Source: Lentisphaera araneosa HTCC2155 (GTDB lineage: Bacteria; Verrucomicrobiota; Lentisphaeria; Lentisphaerales; Lentisphaeraceae). Taken from it: a DNA stretch of 64,000 nt. The DNA lies in contig NZ_ABCK01000021.1 of assembly GCF_000170755.1 (NCBI RefSeq), positions 1 through 64,000 of the forward strand, written 5' to 3'. Positions 32,271 through 40,289 of this stretch are shown piece after piece; the first letter of the stretch is position 1; the number at the start of each line of letters is the position of its first letter. The notes beneath the pieces are model-generated. The model was not told where the DNA came from and made no database searches. It was given only the letters and a program-made list of their open reading frames with translations. The position numbers and the translations under genes are program-made.

Positions 32271-32344
32271 AATAAAATGAAAAAACCACAACTATATGGT
32301 AAATATATAAGTACAGAACTATAGTACAACAAATGGAGAACATC

Positions 32345-32536
32345 ATGTCTGTAGCTATACAACGATCAACTATAATAAAAGCCGTTCAGGATCTCCCTGA
32401 AGAAACAAGCGTAGAAGCAGCGATTGAAAAATTATATTTAATATCTAAAATTAAAAAAGGTATTAATCAAGCTGATGCAGGGCAAACATTATCACATACA
32501 GAAGTAAAGAATAGACTTGGTAAATGGCTGAAATAA
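32345..32536 (+). CDS. cassette 64, gene 1: antitoxin of a ParE-type module
   Basis: 63 residues from ATG 32345, chosen over ATG 32333 because GGAG sits 6 bases upstream. Helical, with EETSVEAAIEKLYLISKIKKGINQADAGQTLSHTEVKNRLGKW; this layout (short helix, then 'G...s.eEv..r...W') is usual for antitoxins paired with RelE/ParE toxins. The gene overlaps the toxin start by 13 bases. The cassette has about 75 bases before the ATG, longer than most, likely holding its own autoregulated promoter. Confidence 0.85.
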   Translation: MSVAIQRSTIIKAVQDLPEETSVEAAIEKLYLISKIKKGINQADAGQTLSHTEVKNRLGKWLK

Positions 32537-32835
32537 GGTGGAGTACACAAGCTAGTGAAGATGTAGAAGCTATAGCTGAATTCATTGCTAGAGATTCAGA
32601 ATTTTACGCAAAAATATTTGTTACCGAATTGTTCAACACAGTTGAACGACTCGAGACTTTTCCTGAGTCAGGAAGAATGATTCCTGAGTTTGAAGTACCT
32701 AATATCAGAGAAATCATTTTAGGTAATTATCGCATTATCTATAGAATAGAAAAAGAGCGCCCTGAAATACTAACAATTCACCACTCTTCTCAACTATTCA
32801 ACAAAAGTCTAAACGGCCTTAGATCCACGATATAA
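32524..32835 (+). CDS. cassette 64, gene 2: RelE/ParE-family toxin
   Basis: 103 residues, the usual length. The ParE pattern is clear: IRWSTQASEDVEAIAEFIARDS, then ETFPESGRMIPEF, then IREIILGNYRIIYRIEKERPEILTIHHSSQ. ParE toxins act on DNA gyrase and RelE toxins on ribosomal mRNA; the Arg/Tyr pattern favours the ParE branch. It is the only recognisable toxin-antitoxin pair in the array and sits next to its distal end. Confidence 0.9.
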   Translation: MAEIRWSTQASEDVEAIAEFIARDSEFYAKIFVTELFNTVERLETFPESGRMIPEFEVPNIREIILGNYRIIYRIEKERPEILTIHHSSQLFNKSLNGLRSTI

Positions 32836-32843
32836 AAAACGAT

Positions 32844-32909
32844 CTATAACCATGAGCTGCAGAGGAATTTCTTCGCTTCGCTCGAAATCCCTAATCTCGG
32901 TCGTTAGAG
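32844..32909 (+). repeat. attC 64
   Basis: Class d; R'' CTATAAC, R' GTTAGAG. Confidence 0.9.
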
Positions 32910-33184
32910 TAGAATAAAAATAAAGATTTAGAGCATTAAGAATGCGAAGAATCTTTTTATCTAAATGCATGTCAAACATACAAAGTCGAGAATTATCTAA
33001 ATGCGACGCATAGCACACATGCGAATCAATCTTATCTTAAATGTGGAACGCAAAGTAAACGAATCTAAGAATCGAAATACAAATCAAATTATCTGGAGTC
33101 AAACAAGAATCGAAATGTTTGGCGAAGCACACATATTTATAAATTAATCGCTAATTATCAACAATAAAAGAGAAAAGATCTAAC
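32904..33184 (+). other. cassette 65: last cassette, non-coding, attC lost
   Basis: It opens with TTAGAG but ends ATCTAAC, which does not pair, and no attC follows. The last 36 bases (CTAATTATCAACAATAAAAG onwards) equal the tail of family A cassette 17, so this is a hybrid or deletion product. Two MR-starting frames are visible, 23 residues near 32941 and 42 residues at 33019-33147; neither has a clear ribosome binding site. Confidence 0.65.
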
Positions 33185-33227
33185 AAAAATCTGTAAAGAG
33201 CATTTTTTATCAGAGTTTGATATAAAA

Positions 33228-35315
33228 TCAGTCCTCAAAGTTCTCTACTAAGGGAAAATCCTCAATCGCATTAAGCACCCACCAAGAACTCGTTCCACCG
33301 CTGTCGTTATTACCAGGAATGCCATTTGGACCCGGTTGAAATTGGTACTTCATAACTGCTTTTATAACTTCCTGAGTTCTTTCAGGCTTCGAAGACCATT
33401 GATAGGCATAAGGCGCCTCCATATCACATTCGTTGTTGAGTCCTTCAAAGCGAAACTTACGTAACTGACGTGGGAAGCCCTCTATTCCATCTGGTGAAAC
33501 TGTACCAGCTTCAATATCTTTAAAACCAAAAAAGGTATCCAAAAGTTCCGTGAATTTTTCTTTTCCACCGGCTAATTTCACGCGCTCCTCCATGGCAAAA
33601 TGCGGTCGGAAAGAATAGTTCCACTGAGTCCCTTCATAGTAGTCGCCCTCTTTGAGCAAACCGGTTTCAGAGTCATATACTTTTTGCCAAATATTGCGGT
33701 GTTCTGCATATTTATCATATAGGCTTTGAAGACCCTCTCCTTTTGCAATAAAACAAATCGCCGCAAAGGCAGAGGAGACATCTAGGGTGTGGGTATTAGA
33801 TAAACCCTCAGCATGACCATTTTTAAGTATCTCTTGCACGCGGTCCATCTGAGCAAATTTATCCGCATTTTTCAATGCTTTTTTCCAGTCAATGCCACCA
33901 AGTTTACCCTTGTGTTTGTAGGCATAGGCTAGCGTAACCCACTCCATGCCCGTACATTGACCGTCAAATTTCTTCATGTTTTTGGGGTCACACTTCTGAT
34001 AACCACAAGGGAAGTAACCATGGGTATCCATGGCATTAATCATGCCCTTAATAACTTTTGATCCGTATTCTGGGTAGTATTTAACAAGCAGAGGAATTTG
34101 CGTTTTGTACACATCCCAAAGAGTTGAAAAATCCGTAACAAAAACTTCATCTTCCCAAAATGGGCTCTCATTATCGCAAATGGATGGTTTGACTAATGAA
34201 TGGTAGAGGTTGGAATAGAACAGTTTTTTATCGCGCTCATCCTTAGCCTTGTAATCAAGTCGTGTAAGGCATTGCTCCCAAGTCGATTCTGCTTGAGACC
34301 TGGCTTCGTCAAATGAGTTTGGTGCACTCATAAGATTGGCTTTGGCCTGCTCAACAGACCTGAACGAAAAGGCAATCTTTAACTCAATATTGGAGCCAGG
34401 CTCTGCGTCAAAGACATAATCGAGATAGAACATACGGCTATTTTTTCTCGTAAGTTTATTGATTTTAATTTCAGCTTTATCCGTGGACTTTTCGGGATCT
34501 GGGTTTGGAATCACAACTTTTCTTTTCTTATTATTGCCTTTACTTCGCTCTGGCCTTTCTCCAATCACATGATAGAAGGAACCATTTTTAAAGGAAACAC
34601 TCGACTTGACGGCAAAATAATAATTAAAACCTATATGATTGAACTCACCTGTTAAAAGTGTCTCACTTTCTTTCTGCGCTTTGACATTACGAACATTATC
34701 CTCACGTGTATCTAAGCCCCCCTCAGAAAAGTCAATAGAAATTTGTGGGCTCTCCATATTCGCTGGGATATGATAACGATGAAAGCCAACTTTTTGCGAA
34801 GCAGTTAATTCGACCTTCACATCATTTTCAGCGATAGTGCAGTTGAAATAACCTGGATGAGCATTTTGCTCATTCATTTTAAAACGAGTTTTACGTGTTT
34901 CTTTGTTGTAGTTTGTCGTAGGACTAACGCGAAGAAAATTATAATAAATTCCTATTGTACCCGTGCCTGATTGCTGCATGTGAGTAAAGCCATAGGCAGC
35001 ATCTTTATACTTATCAAAGTACTGAGCTTTACCAGTAAAAGTTTTTTTATTAGCTCCATAGCCAGTCGGATAAGCACCGGTGTAAGGAATGATTGATACC
35101 ATACCAAAGGGCATTTGCGGCCCAGGGTGCGTATTCCCCTGCTGGGCTTTTTCCCAGTTCCAGGCTGCTGCCACGCCCTTTGCAGGTGGGATATCCGTAC
35201 CAGCATTACCATAAAAAGGGTCGGCGTATTTTAGCGCCTCGTTCAGGTGACCCTGTTGAGCACTTAGGCTCAAAATCCCTATTGATAAGGAACAGAGTAT
35301 TTTTGTGAAATTCAT
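33228..35315 (-). CDS. GH92 family alpha-mannosidase-like protein
   Basis: 695 residues with signal peptide (MNFTKILCSLSIGILSLSAQ). GH92 enzymes are calcium-dependent exo-alpha-mannosidases of the periplasm. Landmarks: YADPFYGNAGTDIPP, GNTHPGPQMPFGMVSI, FVTDFSTLWDVYKTQIPLL, INAMDTHGYFPCGYQ, and PGPNGIPGNNDSGGTSSWWV. In characterised members the last motif has two acidic residues before Cys/Ala-Gly-Gln; here the first is Asn and Gln is Gly. The protein stops just after this motif (EDFPLVENFED), short of the final beta strands that usual members of about 750 residues have. It converges with the cassette array, 43 bases away. Confidence 0.88.
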   Translation of the reverse strand: MNFTKILCSLSIGILSLSAQQGHLNEALKYADPFYGNAGTDIPPAKGVAAAWNWEKAQQGNTHPGPQMPFGMVSIIPYTGAYPTGYGANKKTFTGKAQYFDKYKDAAYGFTHMQQSGTGTIGIYYNFLRVSPTTNYNKETRKTRFKMNEQNAHPGYFNCTIAENDVKVELTASQKVGFHRYHIPANMESPQISIDFSEGGLDTREDNVRNVKAQKESETLLTGEFNHIGFNYYFAVKSSVSFKNGSFYHVIGERPERSKGNNKKRKVVIPNPDPEKSTDKAEIKINKLTRKNSRMFYLDYVFDAEPGSNIELKIAFSFRSVEQAKANLMSAPNSFDEARSQAESTWEQCLTRLDYKAKDERDKKLFYSNLYHSLVKPSICDNESPFWEDEVFVTDFSTLWDVYKTQIPLLVKYYPEYGSKVIKGMINAMDTHGYFPCGYQKCDPKNMKKFDGQCTGMEWVTLAYAYKHKGKLGGIDWKKALKNADKFAQMDRVQEILKNGHAEGLSNTHTLDVSSAFAAICFIAKGEGLQSLYDKYAEHRNIWQKVYDSETGLLKEGDYYEGTQWNYSFRPHFAMEERVKLAGGKEKFTELLDTFFGFKDIEAGTVSPDGIEGFPRQLRKFRFEGLNNECDMEAPYAYQWSSKPERTQEVIKAVMKYQFQPGPNGIPGNNDSGGTSSWWVLNAIEDFPLVENFED

Positions 35316-35636
35316 GGTGATAGATCTCCAGCTAACAAAAAGCGTTATTAATAATATGAATATTCTTTGTAGACCTATTTCGAATGTTTAGGACAAAAAA
35401 AGACACTAAATAAAATTAAATTCATTAAGCTAGTTATCGCGTATCATAACTTACCTCATCCCATCACAGTCATTTACTTTTTCGATTGGGTAGATAGTAC
35501 TGCTAGTCGTTTTCTTTAATGCTTCGCACATGAGGGACCTGTCCCCCCTCACGCTCCCCGCAAGAGCCTGCCGGTCCTTGAACCGGTAAATAAGCTGCTT
35601 TGCAGTCTTCCAACTGCCTTAGCTACTTAATTGATT
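35316..35636. other. intergenic region: GH92 promoter and GC-rich hairpin block
   Basis: The part next to GH92 holds TTTGTAGACCTAT (35366-35378), shared with the region upstream of the DUF1552 operon at 44695. The part near 35515-35630 is richer in G and C than its surroundings and has several small hairpins (GGGACCTGTCCC, CCGGTCCTTGAACCGG, CTGCTTTGCAG), possibly a terminator for the kinase gene or a dispersed repeat. Confidence 0.5.
35366..35385 (-). promoter_or_regulatory. shared promoter-like motif upstream of GH92
   Basis: On the minus strand it reads ATTCGAAATAGGTCTACAAA; nearly the same string precedes the operon starting at 44674. The spacing and form suit an ECF-sigma promoter (about -35 to -10), ending 51 bases before the GH92 start. 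Confidence 0.4.
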
Positions 35637-37625
35637 CTACTCTTTAGGTACGACTTCAACTACTCTCACTCGGATTGATCTTGGTAATTTAGATATTTGT
35701 TTATCATCTAACTGCCCTTCATAGCCTACCAACTCAGAGAGTTTTTTTAATGTATAAAGCTTGTTTAAGTCTTTAATTGGAGTGTCTCTAATATCTAGTG
35801 TTTGGATTTTGATGGATTTGAGTTGAGCTAAATCTTCTACTGCTGAACCTTTGAGATTCAACTTATCTATCCGCATAAATCTTAAGATTGATTGGCCTGA
35901 ACTCTCGTCATCCGAACCTTTCAGATACTTAATTTGAGGGGAAGTTAAATCCAGTTTGTTACGATTATTCGAATACTCATAACCACTACCATCCCATTGC
36001 GGATTAAGAATTTTTATGAGTTCCTTCACTACATGTCCAAAGCTAGCTGTATATTTTGACTTTTCAGAAACGTAAGCCAACATCTTCTCACCTACTGAAT
36101 AATGATTCTTGACTTTGCCCTTTAATTCCCCAATCAATTGAGCAAGGTTTATTGGCGTCAATTGATTTGTTTTTGCACTAATTAATGGCGCATATTTTTC
36201 ACATAGCTGTGAAATTTCAGGATAATTATTTGTATATGGAGAACGAAGTACATCATCAAAACGCTGCATAATAAATAGCGCATAAATAAAGTGTTCTTGC
36301 GCAACTGGATGCCCTGGAATTGTTGTCAAAATCTTTTGTGACTGATCAAGAGTTCGGGCCAATGATTCAGATGGATATTGGTAGATAAAGGTTTTTGAGG
36401 CGAGCTCAGCTTCTTCCAAAAAAGTCGAGGTTAGTTCATCGAGTAAACTACTCGCTTTAGCTGCAGCAGATTGTGCCTTTTCGCTAGCTATTCTCGTCTC
36501 ATTGACTTCTTTTTTAAGGGCATCTATAAAATAAAAACTTATAAAAACAATCACTAGTAATGCCGAAAAACTAACAAAAGAAGTCGCTTTATTGCGTTTT
36601 ATAAAAAGTTTAAATTCTTTATACAGGTTACTATCTTCAGCCAATGTTGAGTAGCCTGCCAAGTATTTTTGAATATCGCCTTTGAGCTCAAGTACGCTAC
36701 TATAACGATGATCGGGTTCTAAGGCCATGGCTTTTTTCACCACTGCAATCAAGCTATTTGGTAATGAGAAATCAACTAGCGATTGAGGGTCTCTAACATT
36801 CCCCTTTAAGGTGCTCTTTAGTATATATTCAACACTACCTTCCAAAGGTCGATGATGAGTTAATATCGAATACAGAATACAGCCTAAAGAATAGATATCT
36901 GAGCGTTTATCAGACTCTCCATTCAGATTAATTTGCTCAGGAGACATATAACCAGGTGTGCCAACTACTTTATTTTTAGAACTTATATGATTTAATAAGT
37001 CAACTTCTAATAATGTTTCTTCAACACCTACTATTTCTGTATTATTTAATATTTTGCCTAGTCCCCAGTCACAAACGAGAACTTCACCAAAATGCCCCAC
37101 CTGAATATTGTCCGGTTTAAGGTCTAGGTGGATAATATTTTTAGAATGGGCATAGGAGATAGCTTCACATATTTTGACAAAAATCATAAGGAGTTCATGC
37201 AATGAATAAGTCTCTAAATACTCCTCGTCTTTGGTATTTAAGTTTTTAAAGATTTCCCCCAATGAGTCCCCTTCTTTAAGATCCATGGTAAAATAAGGTT
37301 GCCCCAAATCATTAAGTCCCACATCGTGAATTGAAATAATATTTGGATGCTCAAGTAAAGCGGTGAGGCGTGCCTCTCTTAAAAAAACTTCATACAAATG
37401 TTTATCGTTGGGCTTACCTAATTCTGCAAAGGCTATGTAACGAGAGGTTGATAAATCAAAGGCACGTTTAATTGATTTCATTCCTCCGGTAGCCACCTGC
37501 TTTAATTCAGTATAACGCTCTTCAATATCACTGAGCTCGGAATAAATTGGAGAGTCTTGAAAATCAGCGGGTTCTTCATGAAAGAAATTTTTTAATTTTT
37601 TTGCCAAAGCCCTATCATCTGGCAT
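35637..37625 (-). CDS. membrane-anchored Ser/Thr protein kinase with WNK-like lysine placement
   Basis: 662 residues from ATG 37625, which directly follows the sigma factor stop (TAA at 37627) and has GGAGAA upstream; a longer frame from 37679 is unlikely. Kinase motifs: HLDLKPDN catalytic loop, VCDWGLGK for DFG, GTPGYMSPEQ, SDIYSLGCILYSIL. The glycine loop reads ATGGMKSIKRAFD and strand 3 IAFAELGK, so the usual VAIK Lys is Ala and a Lys sits in the loop, as in eukaryotic WNK kinases. Then a membrane segment (SFVSFSALLVIVFISFYF), a coiled coil, and a C-terminal leucine-rich-like domain (KLNLKGSAVEDLAQLKSIKIQTLDIRDT). It probably senses envelope state and modulates the sigma factor. Confidence 0.9.
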   Translation of the reverse strand: MPDDRALAKKLKNFFHEEPADFQDSPIYSELSDIEERYTELKQVATGGMKSIKRAFDLSTSRYIAFAELGKPNDKHLYEVFLREARLTALLEHPNIISIHDVGLNDLGQPYFTMDLKEGDSLGEIFKNLNTKDEEYLETYSLHELLMIFVKICEAISYAHSKNIIHLDLKPDNIQVGHFGEVLVCDWGLGKILNNTEIVGVEETLLEVDLLNHISSKNKVVGTPGYMSPEQINLNGESDKRSDIYSLGCILYSILTHHRPLEGSVEYILKSTLKGNVRDPQSLVDFSLPNSLIAVVKKAMALEPDHRYSSVLELKGDIQKYLAGYSTLAEDSNLYKEFKLFIKRNKATSFVSFSALLVIVFISFYFIDALKKEVNETRIASEKAQSAAAKASSLLDELTSTFLEEAELASKTFIYQYPSESLARTLDQSQKILTTIPGHPVAQEHFIYALFIMQRFDDVLRSPYTNNYPEISQLCEKYAPLISAKTNQLTPINLAQLIGELKGKVKNHYSVGEKMLAYVSEKSKYTASFGHVVKELIKILNPQWDGSGYEYSNNRNKLDLTSPQIKYLKGSDDESSGQSILRFMRIDKLNLKGSAVEDLAQLKSIKIQTLDIRDTPIKDLNKLYTLKKLSELVGYEGQLDDKQISKLPRSIRVRVVEVVPKE

Positions 37626-37626
37626 T

Positions 37627-38238
37627 TTATTCTCCAAATAAATACATTTCTGACTTGAGATTAGAAATCTCAACGACAAGCCTTTCTTTAACGCGATTTT
37701 TAAGCTTACTTACTGACGTAAATGCAATATCTAATTTCTCAGCTATTTCGGTTGAGGGTACGTTATCCATACTCATTTCAAAAACGGCCATAGCTTTACC
37801 TGAGAAATTATTTCGAATACGTTCAAGAGCCGTCTGGACGACATAAACTTCCCATTCATTTTGAATAATCTTTTCTATATCAGGCTGAACAACAGAAAGT
37901 TGTTTCTTATTTTCATCCCAGAACTTTGAAGTCTTGTTTGCCTGACTATTAACTTTTCTGTAATAATCAATAACTTTATTGTGTATTACTGTACTCATCC
38001 AAGTCCGAAAACGAGCCTTGCTTTTATCCAGCTCAAAAGTTGGGAGACTTTTCCATAGGGAGAGAAGAACGATCTGAGAAAGGTCATCTTTATCATTTGA
38101 ATTCACCCCCATCTCACTTAAGACCACTTTAACAAAATTTGAGTAATAAAAAGTAAATTCATCCCAAGCGTGATGATCATTCGGATTTTTAGCTCTTTGC
38201 AATAATGAGAGGCGAGTATTCCAATTATTTTCACTCAT
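37627..38238 (-). CDS. ECF-type RNA polymerase sigma factor
   Basis: 203 residues. Region 2 is clear (WDEFTFYYSNFVKVVL, DDLSQIVLLSLWKSL, KSKARFRTWMSTVIHNKVIDYYRK). Region 4 helix-turn-helix is STEIAEKLDIAFTSVSKLKNRVKERL. It is co-transcribed with the kinase downstream by a 1-base-spaced stop/start, the pairing known from planctomycetes and relatives in which the kinase replaces an anti-sigma factor. No target promoter is proven; a candidate motif is at 35366 and 44695. Confidence 0.92.
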   Translation of the reverse strand: MSENNWNTRLSLLQRAKNPNDHHAWDEFTFYYSNFVKVVLSEMGVNSNDKDDLSQIVLLSLWKSLPTFELDKSKARFRTWMSTVIHNKVIDYYRKVNSQANKTSKFWDENKKQLSVVQPDIEKIIQNEWEVYVVQTALERIRNNFSGKAMAVFEMSMDNVPSTEIAEKLDIAFTSVSKLKNRVKERLVVEISNLKSEMYLFGE

Positions 38239-38436
38239 AATTCAACTCTTTAATTAAGTATTGGTTTGTTACTAAAATACACATTCAATTTTTATACTCA
38301 GCATTAATTACACTAAATTTATTTCGAACTCAAATAAATATACTATCAAAATCCACCCATTTTTAGTCTACTCGAATCCTTTAGAGAAATTAATTAGTAA
38401 AACATGACTTAACTCACCATTATCTTACGCCTAAAA

Positions 38437-39123
38437 TTACTCGAAATTAATAAGGTTAATACGACTTGATTTGAACTGATAACCCTCGCCGCTGATTACA
38501 TTATTCTCGGCAATATGGCCATCGACAAAAGCAGCTACAAACCTTGGGTTTCCCGGCTCATGATTAAAACGTAAATATTGAGAACTTGGCTCAAATATCC
38601 ATATATAATAGTCTTTCTCAACTATAGCCGCCATGGTGCTGGTATTATAAATATCAGAACTTCTTAAGCTACCTTCGTCAGAATCTAAATCGTCAGCAGT
38701 TTCTTTCCTTTGTACTCCATGGTAATAACAACCTTTTTGGGAGAAATATTTATACCCATTACTTTCTGCAATTGGGCAGTTAGCTACTGGCACCTCTTCA
38801 CCGTCAGAATCATGCCCCAAATAAGTGTTCACAGGGCGCTCCGTTACATCCATTGCGTGTTTAGCCTGTGTTCCTTTTTGTCCGAACCAATGAGTCCCAT
38901 TATTTTCAGAAATAGAGGAATCTAGTCCAGAAAAACTTGGATAATATTCATTATTATCTTCTTGGTACAGAGTTGTTGCTAAAGAAATATTTTTAAGATT
39001 TGATTTACAAACAGCTGCTCTTGCTTTGAGCCTAGCCTTTGATAAGCCTGGAATAAGTAAGGAGGCCAAAATACCGATAATGGCGACAACAAGAAGTAGT
39101 TCAATTAAGGTGAATTTTTTCAT
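38437..39123 (-). CDS. prepilin-type N-terminal domain protein (type II secretion-like)
   Basis: 228 residues. [27 protein letters not shown] is the class III signal and hydrophobic helix of pseudopilins, with Lys rather than Gly before the cleavage site, as is frequent in this group. The C-terminus has the H-X9-DG element (FNHEPGNPRFVAAFVDGH). Proteins of this kind occur in large numbers in Lentisphaera and planctomycete genomes; most have no known role. Confidence 0.9.
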   Translation of the reverse strand: MKKFTLIELLLVVAIIGILASLLIPGLSKARLKARAAVCKSNLKNISLATTLYQEDNNEYYPSFSGLDSSISENNGTHWFGQKGTQAKHAMDVTERPVNTYLGHDSDGEEVPVANCPIAESNGYKYFSQKGCYYHGVQRKETADDLDSDEGSLRSSDIYNTSTMAAIVEKDYYIWIFEPSSQYLRFNHEPGNPRFVAAFVDGHIAENNVISGEGYQFKSSRINLINFE

Positions 39124-39230
39124 TTTTGTGACTCTCTTAGCTTATTATTAATAAACAAGTTCGAAATCAAAACAGCAAAAGAGACAGTTATATACAAAAA
39201 AAAATAAAAAATTATTTTAAGCTTCGATAT

Positions 39231-40289
39231 TTAAAGAATTAACATTGAACCTGAACCAATTTTATGTTCCTTAAATAACTTCAAAGACCCATCCTTATTA
39301 ATTTTAAATTGATAGGTCATGTCAGTTTTCACCGATGAGGTAAACAAAAACCCTCCACTTTTATCCACAATAATTCCCCTTGGGCCTTTAGCGGGTATTT
39401 CAAAAGTACCCACTCGAGATATAACCTCACCACTTTGGGGATCAAGGCGAAACGTCGTTATTGATGTAGGAGACTTTTTTTTCTTTGTCCCCCTATTGGG
39501 TGTGAACAAGAATTCATTATTAGGAGATAAAACTACTGTTGTGGGCAGGACATGAACTCCCTCATCAACAGTCGAAAACTCCTGCCAAAGTTTTACGCCA
39601 TTTTCATCATACTTCAAAGAAGCTAGCCCACCCCCCTTTTCATAGGTACAATAAAGGACATTTTTGTGGGGATGAAAAGCCAAGCTACGAAAAGCCGAAA
39701 AACCCTTATCTTCAAATTTTGCCCCCTCGATATATGGTGTACTCAAAGGCTGAAGTTTACCGGAATCTGCATTAAGACTAAATTGATAAAGTCGATTATG
39801 CCCATTATGGGGGACAAATACCAATGCCCCATCATTGGAAACTCCGATATCATGAGGGTTTTTAGTTGTCGTGATCTCCTGGAACTGCCTGCCCGTATGA
39901 AGATTATCCTTCATCTCCAATACCGAAACCGTGTTAGCTTTGTAATTATACTTAAAATAAAAACGACCACATCTAGAAATAGTACCGCTACCACCACTTG
40001 CGATAGCTGCTTTACCTAAAAAAGTGAGCTTACCTTGATCCCCGATCAGAGCTGTTCCCAATTCACTTGAACTCTCATTGCTGATCGAGAAATAAAGGTG
40101 TTTCCCATCGGGTGAAAGCGTGAGTCCACCCGGGCCACCTGGAATACCCAGTTGATTAAGCAAATGTAAATCGCCATTATCTTTGAGCAGGTACTGTTCA
40201 ATCAGATTTTCACTCTTTTTAGAGAGGTAAAAATACTGATCCGCATTAGCAAAGGGAATGATAAAAATGATTAGTAAGAACCGAATCAT
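39231..40289 (-). CDS. lactonase-family beta-propeller protein, secreted
   Basis: 352 residues with signal peptide (MIRFLLIIFIIPFANA). Repeated blades such as GGPGGLTLSPDGKHLYFSIS, NPHDIGVSNDGALVFVPHN and RSLAFHPHKNVLYCTYE match the lactonase / 6-phosphogluconolactonase-like seven-bladed propeller. The substrate is unknown; being exported it is unlikely to serve the pentose phosphate pathway. Its start overlaps the DUF1080 gene stop by 4 bases, so it is the last gene of the four-gene operon. Confidence 0.88.
   Translation of the reverse strand: MIRFLLIIFIIPFANADQYFYLSKKSENLIEQYLLKDNGDLHLLNQLGIPGGPGGLTLSPDGKHLYFSISNESSSELGTALIGDQGKLTFLGKAAIASGGSGTISRCGRFYFKYNYKANTVSVLEMKDNLHTGRQFQEITTTKNPHDIGVSNDGALVFVPHNGHNRLYQFSLNADSGKLQPLSTPYIEGAKFEDKGFSAFRSLAFHPHKNVLYCTYEKGGGLASLKYDENGVKLWQEFSTVDEGVHVLPTTVVLSPNNEFLFTPNRGTKKKKSPTSITTFRLDPQSGEVISRVGTFEIPAKGPRGIIVDKSGGFLFTSSVKTDMTYQFKINKDGSLKLFKEHKIGSGSMLIL

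Larger units (their letters stand above)
1421..33184 (+). other. chromosomal integron array of 65 gene cassettes
   Basis: Sixty-five consecutive units each start at TTRRRY and end with an attC whose R'' box is the reverse complement of the bases that open the same cassette. This match was checked unit by unit and fails only for the last one. All genes read away from intI. attC classes used below: a, AATCGAAGG to ATTTAAATCGTT; b, GC(C/T)GGAAGG to CAGCTTAGACGTT; c, ACTGGAAGG to CAGTTAAGTCGTT; d, GAGCTGCAGAGG to CTAATCTCGGTCGTT; e, AATCGAACTGATATTTTCG to CTCATTTAGGTCGTT, about 81 bases; f, GTCGCAGTGAATAC to AAACCCAGACGTT; g, about 96-118 bases with an extra CACGCC hairpin arm. The high attC similarity fits a sedentary chromosomal integron. 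Confidence 0.93.

Noticed and set aside
1420-33184. Regularly spaced near-identical repeats suggesting a CRISPR array
   Set aside because: Spacing varies from about 230 to 1300 bases, spacers hold genes, and repeats are imperfect palindromes with pairing R''/R' boxes, which is the attC pattern.
1421-33184. Anti-phage defence island
   Set aside because: Apart from one ParE-type pair and possible SUKH proteins no nuclease, helicase, retron, CBASS or restriction gene is recognisable among the cassettes.
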